DNA of 64,000 nt from Claveliimonas sp034178805 (GCF_050314255.1 NZ_JBNPMZ010000004.1:1-64000), one strand, 5' to 3'; positions 34,617-43,164 are shown, counted from the stretch's first letter. Translations and numbers: made by a program. The notes: generated by a model not told the origin, from the sequence alone.

Positions 34617-35427
34617 CCTGCTGCTCCTTTCCCTTCGATTCTCTGTCCCGGATATCCGGCACATCCTCTCTCCGGCAGGAGGCCTCTCTGAATTCCGTGG
34701 AAAACGCCGGATGATAAAGCTCTGACCGCTGATACTCCCCATCCAGTATCCGTCCCACCACAATCAGTGCAGTCTTGTGAATCTGATTTTCCTGTGCAGT
34801 CTCAGCAAGATTTCCCACGGTACAGCGGCACACCTTCTCTTCCGGCCAGCTGGCCTTATAAACAATGGCCGCCGGCGTATCAGAAGCATAGCCTCCGGCA
34901 ATCAGTTCCTCCGACAGTTCCCGCAGCATCCCGGTGCTCAGGAAAATGACCATGGTCGCCTGATGCGCCGCAAAGCTTCGAATGGATTCCTTATCCGGCA
35001 CCGGTGTCCTTCCTGCCATCCTTGTAATCACAACTGACTGGGAAATCCCCGGAAGCGTGTATTCCGCTCCAAGGGCAGCCGCCGCTCCACAGAAGGAGCT
35101 GACTCCCGGACACACCTCATAGGGAATCCCTTCCCGCTCCAGAATATCCATCTGTTCCTTAATCGCACCATAGAGACAGGGATCTCCCGTATGAAGCCGC
35201 ACGATTCTTTTATTTTCCCGCTCGGCACGGAGCATCTGCTCCATAACCTCCTCCAGCGTCATTCGTGCACTGTTGTATATCTCACAGCCCTCCGGGCACA
35301 CCTTTAGCAAACCCGGATTTACAAGAGAACCGGCATAAATGACCATATCCGCCGACTGAAGCAGTTCCTTTCCCCGCACCGTAATCAGATCCTCTGCCCC
35401 CGGTCCGGCACCCACAAACCATATCAT
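34609..35427 (-). CDS. cbiF: Cobalt-precorrin-4 C11-methyltransferase
   Basis: 272 residues: IWFVGAGPGAEDLITVRG, VIYAGSLVNPGLL, RLHTGDPCLYGAIKEQMDIL, CPGVSSFCGAAAALGAEYTLPGISQSVVITRMAGRTPVP and IVYKASWPEEK are the CbiF/CobM pattern. It methylates C-11 of cobalt-precorrin-4. The C-terminal 30 or so residues (HPAFSTEFREASCRREDVPD) are a hydrophilic tail. It begins at the base after the cbiL stop codon, so it depends on translation from cbiL. Confidence 0.95.
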   Translation of the reverse strand: MIWFVGAGPGAEDLITVRGKELLQSADMVIYAGSLVNPGLLKVCPEGCEIYNSARMTLEEVMEQMLRAERENKRIVRLHTGDPCLYGAIKEQMDILEREGIPYEVCPGVSSFCGAAAALGAEYTLPGISQSVVITRMAGRTPVPDKESIRSFAAHQATMVIFLSTGMLRELSEELIAGGYASDTPAAIVYKASWPEEKVCRCTVGNLAETAQENQIHKTALIVVGRILDGEYQRSELYHPAFSTEFREASCRREDVPDIRDRESKGKEQQDV

Positions 35428-36174
35428 CTATTTCTCTTCCTCCTTCAAAATCATGAGAGAGAAATATCCCGCTTCTTCCGGAATATCCTCCACATTTTCA
35501 TAAATCCTCTCCGCGTCCATTCCGCAGTTCTCCACCATACGTACCGTCAGATTTTCCCGCCGGATGGCATCCTTCACAGCAGGCATTTTCTTTCCCGTCT
35601 TCATAAGGACCTTCGTACCCGGAAGCTTCAGACTCTCTTCCACCTGGTAGGATGCCGGAATAATATGGATCTCCTCCCGATTCTCTGCAAGCCCCATTCC
35701 AAGTCTTGCAGCCGCCGCACAAAATGACGGCACCCCCGGAATAATTTCCGTCTCATAGCCGTCACATTTCAGCCTTTTGTGCACGTACAGGCAGGTGGAA
35801 TATACCGTGGGATCTCCCAGTGTAATAAACGCTACCGTCAGTCCCTTTTTCAAAAACTCTGCTGTTTTCTTTGCACAGTCATCATGCACCCTCCGAAGCA
35901 CTTCCTTATCCTTCATCATGGGCATGGGAAGAAAAAGCTTCGCCTTCTTTTCAATTCCCGGACACACCGGACAGGCAATCTGATAAGCAGTACAGACTTC
36001 CAGAAGATTTCGGTATGTTTCCTCGGATTCCCCCTGATACAGGACCTCCAAAGTCTCCGGTTTCGACACTGCAACCGCAATCACATCACTTTCTTCTATA
36101 CACCGAACCGCCTTAAGAGTCATGAGTTCCGGATCACCTGGACCCACGCCAACTGCATAAAATTTCCCTAGCAT
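35428..36174 (-). CDS. cbiL: Cobalt-precorrin-2 C20-methyltransferase
   Basis: 248 residues: KFYAVGVGPGDPELMTLKAV, FITLGDPTVYSTCLYVHKRL, IPGVPSFCAAAARLGMGLAENRE and VLMKTGKKMPAV mark CbiL/CobI. It performs the first methylation after cobalt insertion. An earlier in-frame ATG at 36207 would overlap cbiD by 32 bases; the start at 36174 is one base past the cbiD stop, with GGAG about 12 bases upstream, and begins at the domain's natural edge. Confidence 0.93.
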   Translation of the reverse strand: MLGKFYAVGVGPGDPELMTLKAVRCIEESDVIAVAVSKPETLEVLYQGESEETYRNLLEVCTAYQIACPVCPGIEKKAKLFLPMPMMKDKEVLRRVHDDCAKKTAEFLKKGLTVAFITLGDPTVYSTCLYVHKRLKCDGYETEIIPGVPSFCAAAARLGMGLAENREEIHIIPASYQVEESLKLPGTKVLMKTGKKMPAVKDAIRRENLTVRMVENCGMDAERIYENVEDIPEEAGYFSLMILKEEEK

Positions 36175-36175
36175 G

Positions 36176-37387
36176 CTATCTATTCTCCTCTGCATTAATC
36201 TGTTCATTCAGCCATCTTGCGCCCTTCGTCTCTCCGAGAATTCCTCTCTCATCCGAAAATACGATGACCTCCGTTTTCAGGTTATCGCCCGACCGCTGTC
36301 TGATATAATACTCGATTTTCTCCATCACCGTTTCCATCACGGTTTCCAGAAGCTGTTCTTCCTCAAGAATATCCAGAGCCTCCGTGGTAGTCACACATTT
36401 CATCAGCCTGCTCACCGTTTCACTGTCGGCCCCTGCCATGGCACTGTGAGCCGCCAGAACCTCCATCCTGCAATCCGCCATTCTGGAATGGGTATTCATG
36501 ACGCCTGCTGCCAGCTTAATCAGTTTTCCCACATGGCCGATCAGCAGAATGCCCTTCATGCCAAGCTCCACGGCATCATCGATGGTTTCTCCAATGTAAT
36601 TACTGCATTTCACCGCCAGTTTTCCGTCATATCCAAGGGTTTCTCTTAAGAAAGTACTTCCGTAATTTCCCGGTACCAGATAGCACCAGTCCCGGCCGTT
36701 TTCCCTGAGCACCTTCATTTCCAGGTAAATGGTCTCCGTCAGAGCCTTTTCACTCATCGGCTCCACGATCCCGCTGGTCCCGAGAACAGAAATTCCACCC
36801 TCGATGCCAAGACGGGGATTGAAGGTCTTTGCCGCCAGAGCCTTCCCTTCCGGTATGGATATCTCCACCTGTATATGGCCCGACACTCCGGCTTCCTTCG
36901 CCTGTGATTCCACCGCATCCAGAATCATCTGCCTTGGAACCGGATTGATCGCAGGCTCCCCGATGTTCTGCTTTAATCCCTTGCAGGTCACCCGGCCGAC
37001 TCCTCTCCCGCCGGTCAATGATATCTCCAGCATACCGCCGGGAACCTCTATCCGCCGTCGGAATTCATCATCCCTATCCGCTTCTGTAACGCCGGATTGT
37101 GTAATAAACTCTGCCTTTGCATACACCAGAATACCGTTGGTCACATCCGGGTCATCTCCGCTGTCCTTTCTCACCGCACAGCTTACCCAGCCTGTTCCTT
37201 TTTGAATCTGCTCCACATCCAGATACAGCAGGATGCCCGCAGGCGTCATCAGAGATATCTGCGGCACAGTTTCCCCGGCAAAAAGCATGTGAGCTGCCGC
37301 TTTCGCCGCTGCCGCCGCACAACTTCCCGTCGTATATCCACTTTTTAGTTTCTGCTGATTCTTCCAGACAATCCGGTTGTTACTCAT
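36176..37387 (-). CDS. cbiD: Cobalt-precorrin-5B C1-methyltransferase
   Basis: 403 residues. LKSGYTTGSCAAAAAKAA near the N-terminus is the CbiD signature, followed by GGRGVGRVTCKGL, NPRLGIEGGISVLGTSGIVEPMSEKAL and GHVGKLIKLAAGVMNTHSRMADCR. It methylates C-1 in the anaerobic pathway. AGGAG precedes the ATG at 37387, 13 bases after the cbiK stop. Confidence 0.95.
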   Translation of the reverse strand: MSNNRIVWKNQQKLKSGYTTGSCAAAAAKAAAHMLFAGETVPQISLMTPAGILLYLDVEQIQKGTGWVSCAVRKDSGDDPDVTNGILVYAKAEFITQSGVTEADRDDEFRRRIEVPGGMLEISLTGGRGVGRVTCKGLKQNIGEPAINPVPRQMILDAVESQAKEAGVSGHIQVEISIPEGKALAAKTFNPRLGIEGGISVLGTSGIVEPMSEKALTETIYLEMKVLRENGRDWCYLVPGNYGSTFLRETLGYDGKLAVKCSNYIGETIDDAVELGMKGILLIGHVGKLIKLAAGVMNTHSRMADCRMEVLAAHSAMAGADSETVSRLMKCVTTTEALDILEEEQLLETVMETVMEKIEYYIRQRSGDNLKTEVIVFSDERGILGETKGARWLNEQINAEENR

Positions 37388-37400
37388 TTTCTTTCTCCTG

Positions 37401-38171
37401 TTACATTGCTTCACGGATATGTTCCAGGAAAATCCTGCGGATTCCCGGTATCTCGCCCAGCCCTTTTACCAGCGTCCGAACCTCATAGCCGTCTGCCTCA
37501 AGCTCCGTCTTCCAGGAATCTTCCTCTCCTGCCATATCATTTTTCGCATGGTCACCCGCCACGATCATAAATGGCATCAGTACCACCTTCTTACACTCGG
37601 TCACATTCAGCTTGGTCATCACCGCTTTCAGATCCGGAAATCCTTCCACCGTTCCCACCAGCACCCGCTCATATCCCAGGAAATGGAAGGTATATTCCAG
37701 CGTAGGATATGCGGAATTGGCATGATGGTCTGTCCCGTGTCCCATGAAGACCAACATCTCATCCTCATCAATTTCTACATCTGACATCACGGCATGAATC
37801 GCCTTCTTATAATCCTCGGGACTGCTGAGCATGGGCTTTCCCACACGGATCTGCCGAAACCGCCCTGTATATTCCAGGAGATTTCGCATCATTCCGTCAT
37901 ACTCAATTCCGTTGATCACATGGGTCGGCTGAACGATTACATTTTCCACACCGTCCTTTGCCATCTGCTCCAGCGCCTCCCGCACATCTGCGATCTCCAC
38001 GCCATTTTTCCTTAATTTCTTTATAATCATCTGACTGGTAAATGCCCGGTAGACCCGATACTCCGGAAATGCTTCCGCGATATCCTGTTCTATGGCTTTG
38101 ATTGTCTTATCCAGCGTATCCAGGTGACTGGTCCCGAAGCTGACCGTCAGAATCCCTTTCTTCGTCCCCAT
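37401..38171 (-). CDS. cbiK: Sirohydrochlorin cobaltochelatase
   Basis: 256-residue class II chelatase that inserts Co2+ into sirohydrochlorin, committing it to B12. It has GILTVSFGTSHLDTLDKTI, VIVQPTHVINGIEYD, VFMGHGTDHHANSAYP and VLMPFMIVAGDHAKNDMAG, with the two metal-site His residues in the last two motifs. Its start lies 65 bases inside the 3' end of cbiO in another frame, with GGAGG upstream, an unusually long overlap. No signal peptide, so it acts in the cytosol. Confidence 0.95.
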   Translation of the reverse strand: MGTKKGILTVSFGTSHLDTLDKTIKAIEQDIAEAFPEYRVYRAFTSQMIIKKLRKNGVEIADVREALEQMAKDGVENVIVQPTHVINGIEYDGMMRNLLEYTGRFRQIRVGKPMLSSPEDYKKAIHAVMSDVEIDEDEMLVFMGHGTDHHANSAYPTLEYTFHFLGYERVLVGTVEGFPDLKAVMTKLNVTECKKVVLMPFMIVAGDHAKNDMAGEEDSWKTELEADGYEVRTLVKGLGEIPGIRRIFLEHIREAM

Positions 38172-39009
38172 CTTCTTCCTCCATCTGCTTCAATAATATG
38201 TCCATACTCTTCGGCGGATACTTTCCTTCCTTCAGTATGCCCTTGTGGCAAAGCATCTCATACATCCGAAGAACCATAGGCGGTTCCAGATTCGTCTTAT
38301 AGAGTGCCTCCCTGTCACTGCACACCTGAAGAGGTGTACCCTGTTTTAGAATCCTCCCCTGATGCATCAGCACGATCTCATCCGCCCACGCATAGGCATA
38401 ATCCATATCGTGAGTTGCCAGAAGTACCGTAATTCCTTCTTCCGTCATCCGCTCCATGATCCGGTTCACCATCCGGGTATGGCGCGGATCCAGGGAAGCC
38501 CCCGGCTCATCCATAATGATCACCTCCGGCTTCATCACCAGAATGTCCGCAATCGACACCTGCTTTTTCTGACCTCCGCTTAAAGCATGGGTCGGTCTTT
38601 CCCTAAAAGGCGTGATCTCCAGATGTTCCATCACATCCTCCACCGCCCCCTTCGCCTCTTCTTCACTCATGCCAATGTTACAGGCACCAAACGAAATCTC
38701 CTGATAAACACTGGCGGAGAACAGCTGATTGTCCGGGTCCTGAAATACAATTCCCACACTCCGTCTCAGCTCCAGCAGGCCTTTTCTGGAATAATCCACC
38801 GGCTCTCCATGGAAATACACCCCGCCTTCGTCCGGTCTGTGAATCCCGTTACAACAGAGAAAAAGGGTGGATTTCCCGGAACCATTGGCACCCATCACTG
38901 CAATCTTTTTTCCTTTTTTTATCTGTAAATTTATATTTTGGAGAGACGCCTCCGTCTCTCCCTCGTAAGTGAAGCTTACATTTCGAAGCTCCAGCAAAAT
39001 CTCACTCAT
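38107..39009 (-). CDS. cbiO: Cobalt ECF transporter ATPase
   Basis: 300 residues; energy-coupling ATPase of the cobalt importer. Walker A GANGSGKS at 40-47, ALSGGQKKQ signature, Walker B VIIMDEPGASLD and ATHDMDYAYAWADEIVLMHQGRI are intact. The C-terminus is a charged low-complexity tail (MEEEDGDEERDSDG) that overlaps cbiK. The ATG at 39009 overlaps the cbiQ stop by 4 bases and has GGAG 8 bases before it. Confidence 0.95.
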   Translation of the reverse strand: MSEILLELRNVSFTYEGETEASLQNINLQIKKGKKIAVMGANGSGKSTLFLCCNGIHRPDEGGVYFHGEPVDYSRKGLLELRRSVGIVFQDPDNQLFSASVYQEISFGACNIGMSEEEAKGAVEDVMEHLEITPFRERPTHALSGGQKKQVSIADILVMKPEVIIMDEPGASLDPRHTRMVNRIMERMTEEGITVLLATHDMDYAYAWADEIVLMHQGRILKQGTPLQVCSDREALYKTNLEPPMVLRMYEMLCHKGILKEGKYPPKSMDILLKQMEEEDGDEERDSDGQLRDQSPGYAG

Positions 39010-39776
39010 AGACATTTCTCCACAATTACGATCCCGATCAGAAGGCATTCATAACCCGCCACCAGACCGATCTGCCACCTCTTTGCAGGATACTGCTCCC
39101 GAAGCACCCGTACCTTCCCGTCGTAGCAGCGTGACTCCATAGCATCATACAGAAATCTTGATTTCTTCACTGCACGTACAAAAACTGCCGCTGCCATCTG
39201 CCCAAAAGAGCGAAGCGATGTCTGAAAATCCCGGTTTCCCAATCTGGAATACTGTGAAACAGTAATATTGGATGCCACCTCCGTCAGCACAAAAATAAAC
39301 CGGTAAATCAGCATCATCAGTTCTGTAATAAGAGCCGGCACGTGCAGCCATTCCATGACTCCAAGAATATCCGTCATAGTCGTATTCAGGGTCAAAAAAT
39401 ACAGACTGGACACGGCAGCAAGGGCGGTAAGAATTAATTTCGCCCCAAACACAAGGGAAGCACGGCTTCCGGTCAGATATAAGTTTCCAATCAGAAAAGC
39501 ATAACCGTCCATCGGCTCCCCGGAAATATTTACAATAATAGTAAGGGTGCTTAACAAAAGGAAAGCAAAAGGCACTCTCATAAGCTTTCTGTACTTCGCA
39601 AATGATATGCCTCCGATTTTTACCGTCAGGACTGCGTTTGTTACCAGCACTGTCAGTGCTGCAGGCACTGATCGGCTGATCACACAGCACAGAAGGCTTG
39701 TCATGGCAAATATAAATTTCAAATTGGCATTCACATAGCGAAGCCCCGACTGATAGCAAAGCTTATCAATGATCAT
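39006..39776 (-). CDS. cbiQ: Cobalt ECF transporter T component
   Basis: 256-residue membrane coupling protein. HNLFS-type openings are replaced by ANLKFIFAMTSLLCCVISRSVPAAL, and the cytoplasmic coupling helices include the Ala-Arg-Gly-like SLRSFGQMAAAVFVRAVKKSRFLYDAMESRCYDGKVR. Four to six hydrophobic segments. AAAGGAAGAATAAA precedes the ATG at 39776, two bases beyond the cbiN stop; a longer in-frame start would lie inside cbiN. Confidence 0.92.
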   Translation of the reverse strand: MIIDKLCYQSGLRYVNANLKFIFAMTSLLCCVISRSVPAALTVLVTNAVLTVKIGGISFAKYRKLMRVPFAFLLLSTLTIIVNISGEPMDGYAFLIGNLYLTGSRASLVFGAKLILTALAAVSSLYFLTLNTTMTDILGVMEWLHVPALITELMMLIYRFIFVLTEVASNITVSQYSRLGNRDFQTSLRSFGQMAAAVFVRAVKKSRFLYDAMESRCYDGKVRVLREQYPAKRWQIGLVAGYECLLIGIVIVEKCL

Positions 39777-39777
39777 T

Positions 39778-40110
39778 TTATTCTTCCTTTTCCATATCCT
39801 TTTGCCATTTCCTGCGTTCCACAAATCTTCCCATGAAAAACGCAATGATGCCTACTCCGATTCCAGTCTGGATACAGAATACCAGACTTTCCACTTCACC
39901 CGGTATCTCTCCGCCGAGAGCCGTCTCCAGAACCGGGGTAAACCACGGTGTATATTCTCCTGCAATTTCCTCTACCATCTGGCTTCCCGCATCATCGGAG
40001 CCTCCGAATTCTGCTCCTTTTTTTGCAAAGAGCGGGACAACTGCGATCAAAACAGCTATCACAAGAAGTATCAGTGTCAACTTCATATTTTTACTCATTT
40101 TCTTACTCAT
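39778..40110 (-). CDS. cbiN: Cobalt transport protein CbiN
   Basis: 110 residues with two transmembrane helices (about 10-26 and 75-95) and an extracellular loop bearing GAEFGGSDDAGSQMVEEI and YTPWFTPV, the CbiN pattern. CbiN is the accessory subunit that gates the CbiM channel. GGAGG is 9 bases before the ATG at 40110, which follows the cbiM stop by one base. Confidence 0.93.
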   Translation of the reverse strand: MSKKMSKNMKLTLILLVIAVLIAVVPLFAKKGAEFGGSDDAGSQMVEEIAGEYTPWFTPVLETALGGEIPGEVESLVFCIQTGIGVGIIAFFMGRFVERRKWQKDMEKEE

Positions 40111-40111
40111 C

Positions 40112-40861
40112 CTACTGTGCCTCCTTCCAGAAACCAATTGCGCGAAGCTCCGGCTTCGCATAGGACTCCAGCGCCATCACAACGATCACGGTCAGAATTC
40201 CCTCGATCAGAGCAAGCGGAATCTGCGTCGGTGCAAATACTCCCAGGAATTTCAGTGCAGACGCAGGTACACCGCCCGCCTCTGAAGGATAGGCCATCGC
40301 AAGCTGAACACTGGTCACACAATAGGTAAACAGGTCTCCCAGACATGCCGCCAGGAAGACTGTCACTTTTCGATTCACTTTCATCTTCCGGCAAAGCTTA
40401 TAGATTCCCCAGGACAGAATCGGTCCTGCAATCGCCATGGAGAACGTATTGGCTCCAAGCGTAGTAAGACCTCCGTGTGCCAGAAGCACGGCCTGAAAAA
40501 TCAGCACGATGATTCCAAGGATGCTCACTGCGCAGGGTCCGAACAGGATGGCTCCAAGTCCCGTACCTGTCATGTGGGAACAGCTTCCCGTTACAGACGG
40601 AATCTTCAGTGAAGATATCACAAACACAAAAGCCCCTGCCATAGCAATCAGCGTCATGGATCTTCGATTTTCATTCAGTTTTTTCCTCAGGGAAATCATA
40701 CCGGCTGCCAGAAACGGTACACAGACTACTCCCCATGCCACACAGTAAGATACCGGAAGGTAACCTTCCATAATGTGCATCGCATGGGAAACCGGTGCTG
40801 CGGCAAATAATACGGAAAATGCAATTGCCGCTCTCATGAGTTGTTTTTCTTTTTTTGTCAT
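40112..40861 (-). CDS. cbiM: Cobalt ECF transporter S component
   Basis: 249-residue substrate-specific membrane subunit. A signal peptide ends at Ala27, exposing Met28-His29 (MHIMEGYLP), the N-terminal metal-binding motif of CbiM. GMISLRKKL, GSCSHMTGTGLGAILFGPCAVSILG and QALLLAHGGLTTLGANTFSMAIAGP are family marks. It is the first gene of the riboswitch-controlled cobalamin operon; AAAAGGAGAG precedes the ATG. Confidence 0.96.
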   Translation of the reverse strand: MTKKEKQLMRAAIAFSVLFAAAPVSHAMHIMEGYLPVSYCVAWGVVCVPFLAAGMISLRKKLNENRRSMTLIAMAGAFVFVISSLKIPSVTGSCSHMTGTGLGAILFGPCAVSILGIIVLIFQAVLLAHGGLTTLGANTFSMAIAGPILSWGIYKLCRKMKVNRKVTVFLAACLGDLFTYCVTSVQLAMAYPSEAGGVPASALKFLGVFAPTQIPLALIEGILTVIVVMALESYAKPELRAIGFWKEAQ

Positions 40862-40891
40862 TGTTTTCTCTCCTTTTCTTATGACAAGCTC

Positions 40892-40992
40892 TCAGAATAT
40901 TCCAGGCTGTCCATAGAATCGGAGGAATCCAAAGTAACGACCTGGTTATATTCCCGTAACCTTCCAAACCCATCCAAAAGTGAATATTCTGA
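40892..40992 (-). promoter_or_regulatory. Candidate expression platform of the cbiM riboswitch
   Basis: An 11-base segment at the 3' end of the riboswitch core (40982-40992) is the perfect complement of another 11-base segment (40892-40902) 14 bases before the cbiM Shine-Dalgarno. The loop between them holds a CCUCC (40921-40925) that can pair with part of the GGAG ribosome site. No T-run terminator is seen, so control at translation initiation is more likely. Confidence 0.5.
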
Positions 40993-41215
40993 CTTAGGCA
41001 TCAAACATGCCGCTTCCGCCTTCCCACAGACTCCTCTGCAGTGACTTATTTCTTGACATAGAAACATATTTATTTCCACATCAGAAATACAGGAAGCGCA
41101 CTACTCCAATACAGCAACGGGTATTGCGCAGGATTCTCACCTGACTTCCTCGCCGGTCACGGAACGCCATACGGCGTTCCTGCCGGACTTCTTTTGAATT
41201 TCTTTCGGATTTGAA
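40980..41215 (-). ncRNA. Cobalamin riboswitch upstream of cbiM
   Basis: In the RNA sense, conserved cobalamin-riboswitch segments occur in order: GGTGAGAATCC (41132-41142), a CCCGTTGCTGT equivalent of the CCGCCACTG block (about 41112-41122), TCACTG (about 41039-41045), GTGGGAAGGCGGAAG (about 41012-41026) and the B12-box-like AAGTCAGAATA (about 40984-40994). The 388-base gap between cbiGJ and cbiM is filled by a promoter, this element and its platform. It should lower cbiM-operon expression when adenosylcobalamin is plentiful. Confidence 0.85.
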
Positions 41216-41224
41216 ACCGAATTT

Positions 41225-41253
41225 ATTCTATCACATTTATGAAAAGTATTCAA
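41225..41253 (-). promoter_or_regulatory. Promoter of the cobalamin operon
   Basis: TTGAAT (41248-41253), 17 bases and TAGAAT (41225-41230) with an extended TG before the -10. The start point falls just before the riboswitch, and the -35 overlaps the cbiG-cbiJ stop codon. Confidence 0.65.
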
Positions 41254-43034
41254 CGAATGGTATATATTTTCTGAAACTGTCTGCAGATTTCTTCCACAGT
41301 CATACCTTCCTCCTTCGGTCTTCCGATCACCACCAGCGTGGCACCGCTTTGTTTCGCTGCCCATACTTTTTCCCCGAATCCGCCGGTCTTCCCGGATTCT
41401 TTCGTCACAAACCATTCTGCCCTGGTCTGCTTCAGGAGGGCAAGATTCATTTCCTCTGAAAATGGACCCTGCATGGCAATCAGATGGCTTCCCTCAAACC
41501 CGAGACTGATCGCTTTCTCCACAGATTCCCGAACCGAAAGTACTCTGGCATAACACCTCTCCCTGTAATTCTTAATTTGTGTATACAATCCCAGTTCCTT
41601 GCTCCCGGTAGCAATCAGAATATTACCTTCAGTTCCTTCCAGATACTGTACTGCCTCTTCCACAGACTCTACATGGAGAACTTTCACATCTTTCAGCTCT
41701 TCATTCTCCACATCTTTTTCCTGCCTCAGACAGCGCAGATATGGAACATTCACACATTCACAGGCTTCTCTGATATTCCTGGTCACCTCTACCGCATAAG
41801 GATGAGTTGCATCAATCACCATGAAAATCTGATGTTCTCTCATAAATGTCTCCATCTGCACCCGGTTCATCCTTCCACAGATCACCTGAACATTGGGATA
41901 TTCTCCCACACAGGTTTTTCCATACTCTGTCGCCACACTGACATAAGCCTGCCCGGAACATGTTCCCAGGAATTCTGCCAGTCTTCTGCCTTCCGTGGTT
42001 CCCGCAAAAACCAGGACTCCTCCGGTTTTCATACCGTTCTCCGGATTCCGTTGTTCTTCATTTTCATGTTTTATACATCCTACTGCGACCGTCATTTCGT
42101 CCAGACACACCTTCTCCTGAAGAATCATTCCCTGCTTACCACTCATATACCGTTTTACCGCACGTTCACAGACATTGTCCACTCCCGTCACCTGGGCAAC
42201 GAATTCCGACCGGCTGCTGACTTCCTCTACTTCCAGAAGTTCTTCTTTTGTATAGGTAAGAAACGGAACCCGAAGTTCCCTGCAAAGCGCTACAAGTCCA
42301 AGCTCATCTTTTTTCAGATCAATACTTACAACCGCCCGGATCTGTTCCCTTCTCAATCTGTTTTTCGATAGAATTTCATCCAGTCCCGCTTCCAGCTTCT
42401 CTTTTTTACAGTTTTTCCTGCATCCGATTCCAACGATCACATTCTTAGGAAGCAGTGTCAGACACTGACTGTCCTCCTCATCACTGCTGTCCGGAACATG
42501 CTGTGCGATCTCTATTTGATATGGATTCTCTCCCTCCAGCAACGCAGCGGAAATTTTCTTTGCCAGTACCCGGTCTGTAATCACCAGATCATTTTTCTTT
42601 GCAAATACGTCTATTGCAAATTTCCCCTGTACATCTGTAGCCGTTGTCACCACCGGAACTGCTCCGACACAGGCGGATACATCCCGCGCAATCTCAACGG
42701 CACCCCCAACATGGCCTGATAAGAGAGGAATAACATATCCGGCCTTCTCATCCATAACCAGAACCGGGGAATCTGTGAACTTATCCTTCACCCAGGGGGC
42801 AGTCATCCTGACTGCAATTCCCGCAGCACCGATGAAAAGGAAACCACATTCTCCCCACAGTGTGCCGATCCATCCCCGGATATCCTCCGGAAGGGGACTC
42901 AGCTCCTCCTCAGCACCGGCAAATCTGGCCGGTGCGTAACCCTCACAGCTGTATCCCTGTTCTTCCATTTTCTCCCTGAGTATCCTGTTTTTTTCATTTC
43001 CCTGTCTGGTAAAACTGATTATGATAAGCTTCAT
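41250..43034 (-). CDS. cbiGJ: Cobalt-precorrin-5A hydrolase / cobalt-precorrin-6A reductase fusion
   Basis: 594 residues. CbiG (about 1-330) has IIISFTRQGNEKN, FIGAAGIAVRMTAPWVKDK, VIPLLSGHVGGAVEIARDV and, in its C-terminal part, KNVIVGIGCRKNC; it opens the delta-lactone and releases acetaldehyde. CbiJ (about 348-594) begins VLVFAGTTEGRRLAEFLGTC and contains VIDATHPYAVEVTRNIREACE and ILIATGSKELGLY; it reduces the corrin ring with NADH or NADPH. Both steps are missing from the main operon, so this gene completes it, yet it lies before the riboswitch with its own promoter. GGGAGG is rather far (15 bases) from the ATG. Confidence 0.95.
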   Translation of the reverse strand: MKLIIISFTRQGNEKNRILREKMEEQGYSCEGYAPARFAGAEEELSPLPEDIRGWIGTLWGECGFLFIGAAGIAVRMTAPWVKDKFTDSPVLVMDEKAGYVIPLLSGHVGGAVEIARDVSACVGAVPVVTTATDVQGKFAIDVFAKKNDLVITDRVLAKKISAALLEGENPYQIEIAQHVPDSSDEEDSQCLTLLPKNVIVGIGCRKNCKKEKLEAGLDEILSKNRLRREQIRAVVSIDLKKDELGLVALCRELRVPFLTYTKEELLEVEEVSSRSEFVAQVTGVDNVCERAVKRYMSGKQGMILQEKVCLDEMTVAVGCIKHENEEQRNPENGMKTGGVLVFAGTTEGRRLAEFLGTCSGQAYVSVATEYGKTCVGEYPNVQVICGRMNRVQMETFMREHQIFMVIDATHPYAVEVTRNIREACECVNVPYLRCLRQEKDVENEELKDVKVLHVESVEEAVQYLEGTEGNILIATGSKELGLYTQIKNYRERCYARVLSVRESVEKAISLGFEGSHLIAMQGPFSEEMNLALLKQTRAEWFVTKESGKTGGFGEKVWAAKQSGATLVVIGRPKEEGMTVEEICRQFQKIYTIR

Positions 43035-43069
43035 GTATAACTCTTCTTTCCTCCCAATTTGTTAACCTC

Positions 43070-43098
43070 AGTATATCACACGCATAACTAATAGGCAA
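43070..43098 (-). promoter_or_regulatory. Promoter of cbiGJ
   Basis: TTGCCT (43093-43098), exactly 17 bases, and TATACT (43070-43075) preceded by TGA, an extended -10. It is about 36 bases from the ATG, leaving no room for a riboswitch. Confidence 0.65.
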
Positions 43099-43143
43099 AG
43101 GTCACAGATTACCATGTCCAGAATATTTTCAAAGATGCAAACA

Positions 43144-43164
43144 GGAGGCGGAAAATCCGCCTCC
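43144..43164 (-). terminator. Hairpin after amtB
   Basis: GGAGGCGGA and TCCGCCTCC pair around a 3-base loop, 16 bases past the amtB stop. The following minus-strand sequence has only a short T3, so termination efficiency may be moderate. Confidence 0.65.

Noticed and set aside
34617..34763. Extended N-terminus of cbiH
   Set aside because: The extra 49 residues lie inside cbiF and show no methylase sequence; a clear ribosome site supports 34616.
40879..41079. Short minus-strand open frame in the cbiM leader
   Set aside because: It lies within the cobalamin riboswitch and its platform, without a ribosome site or recognisable protein.
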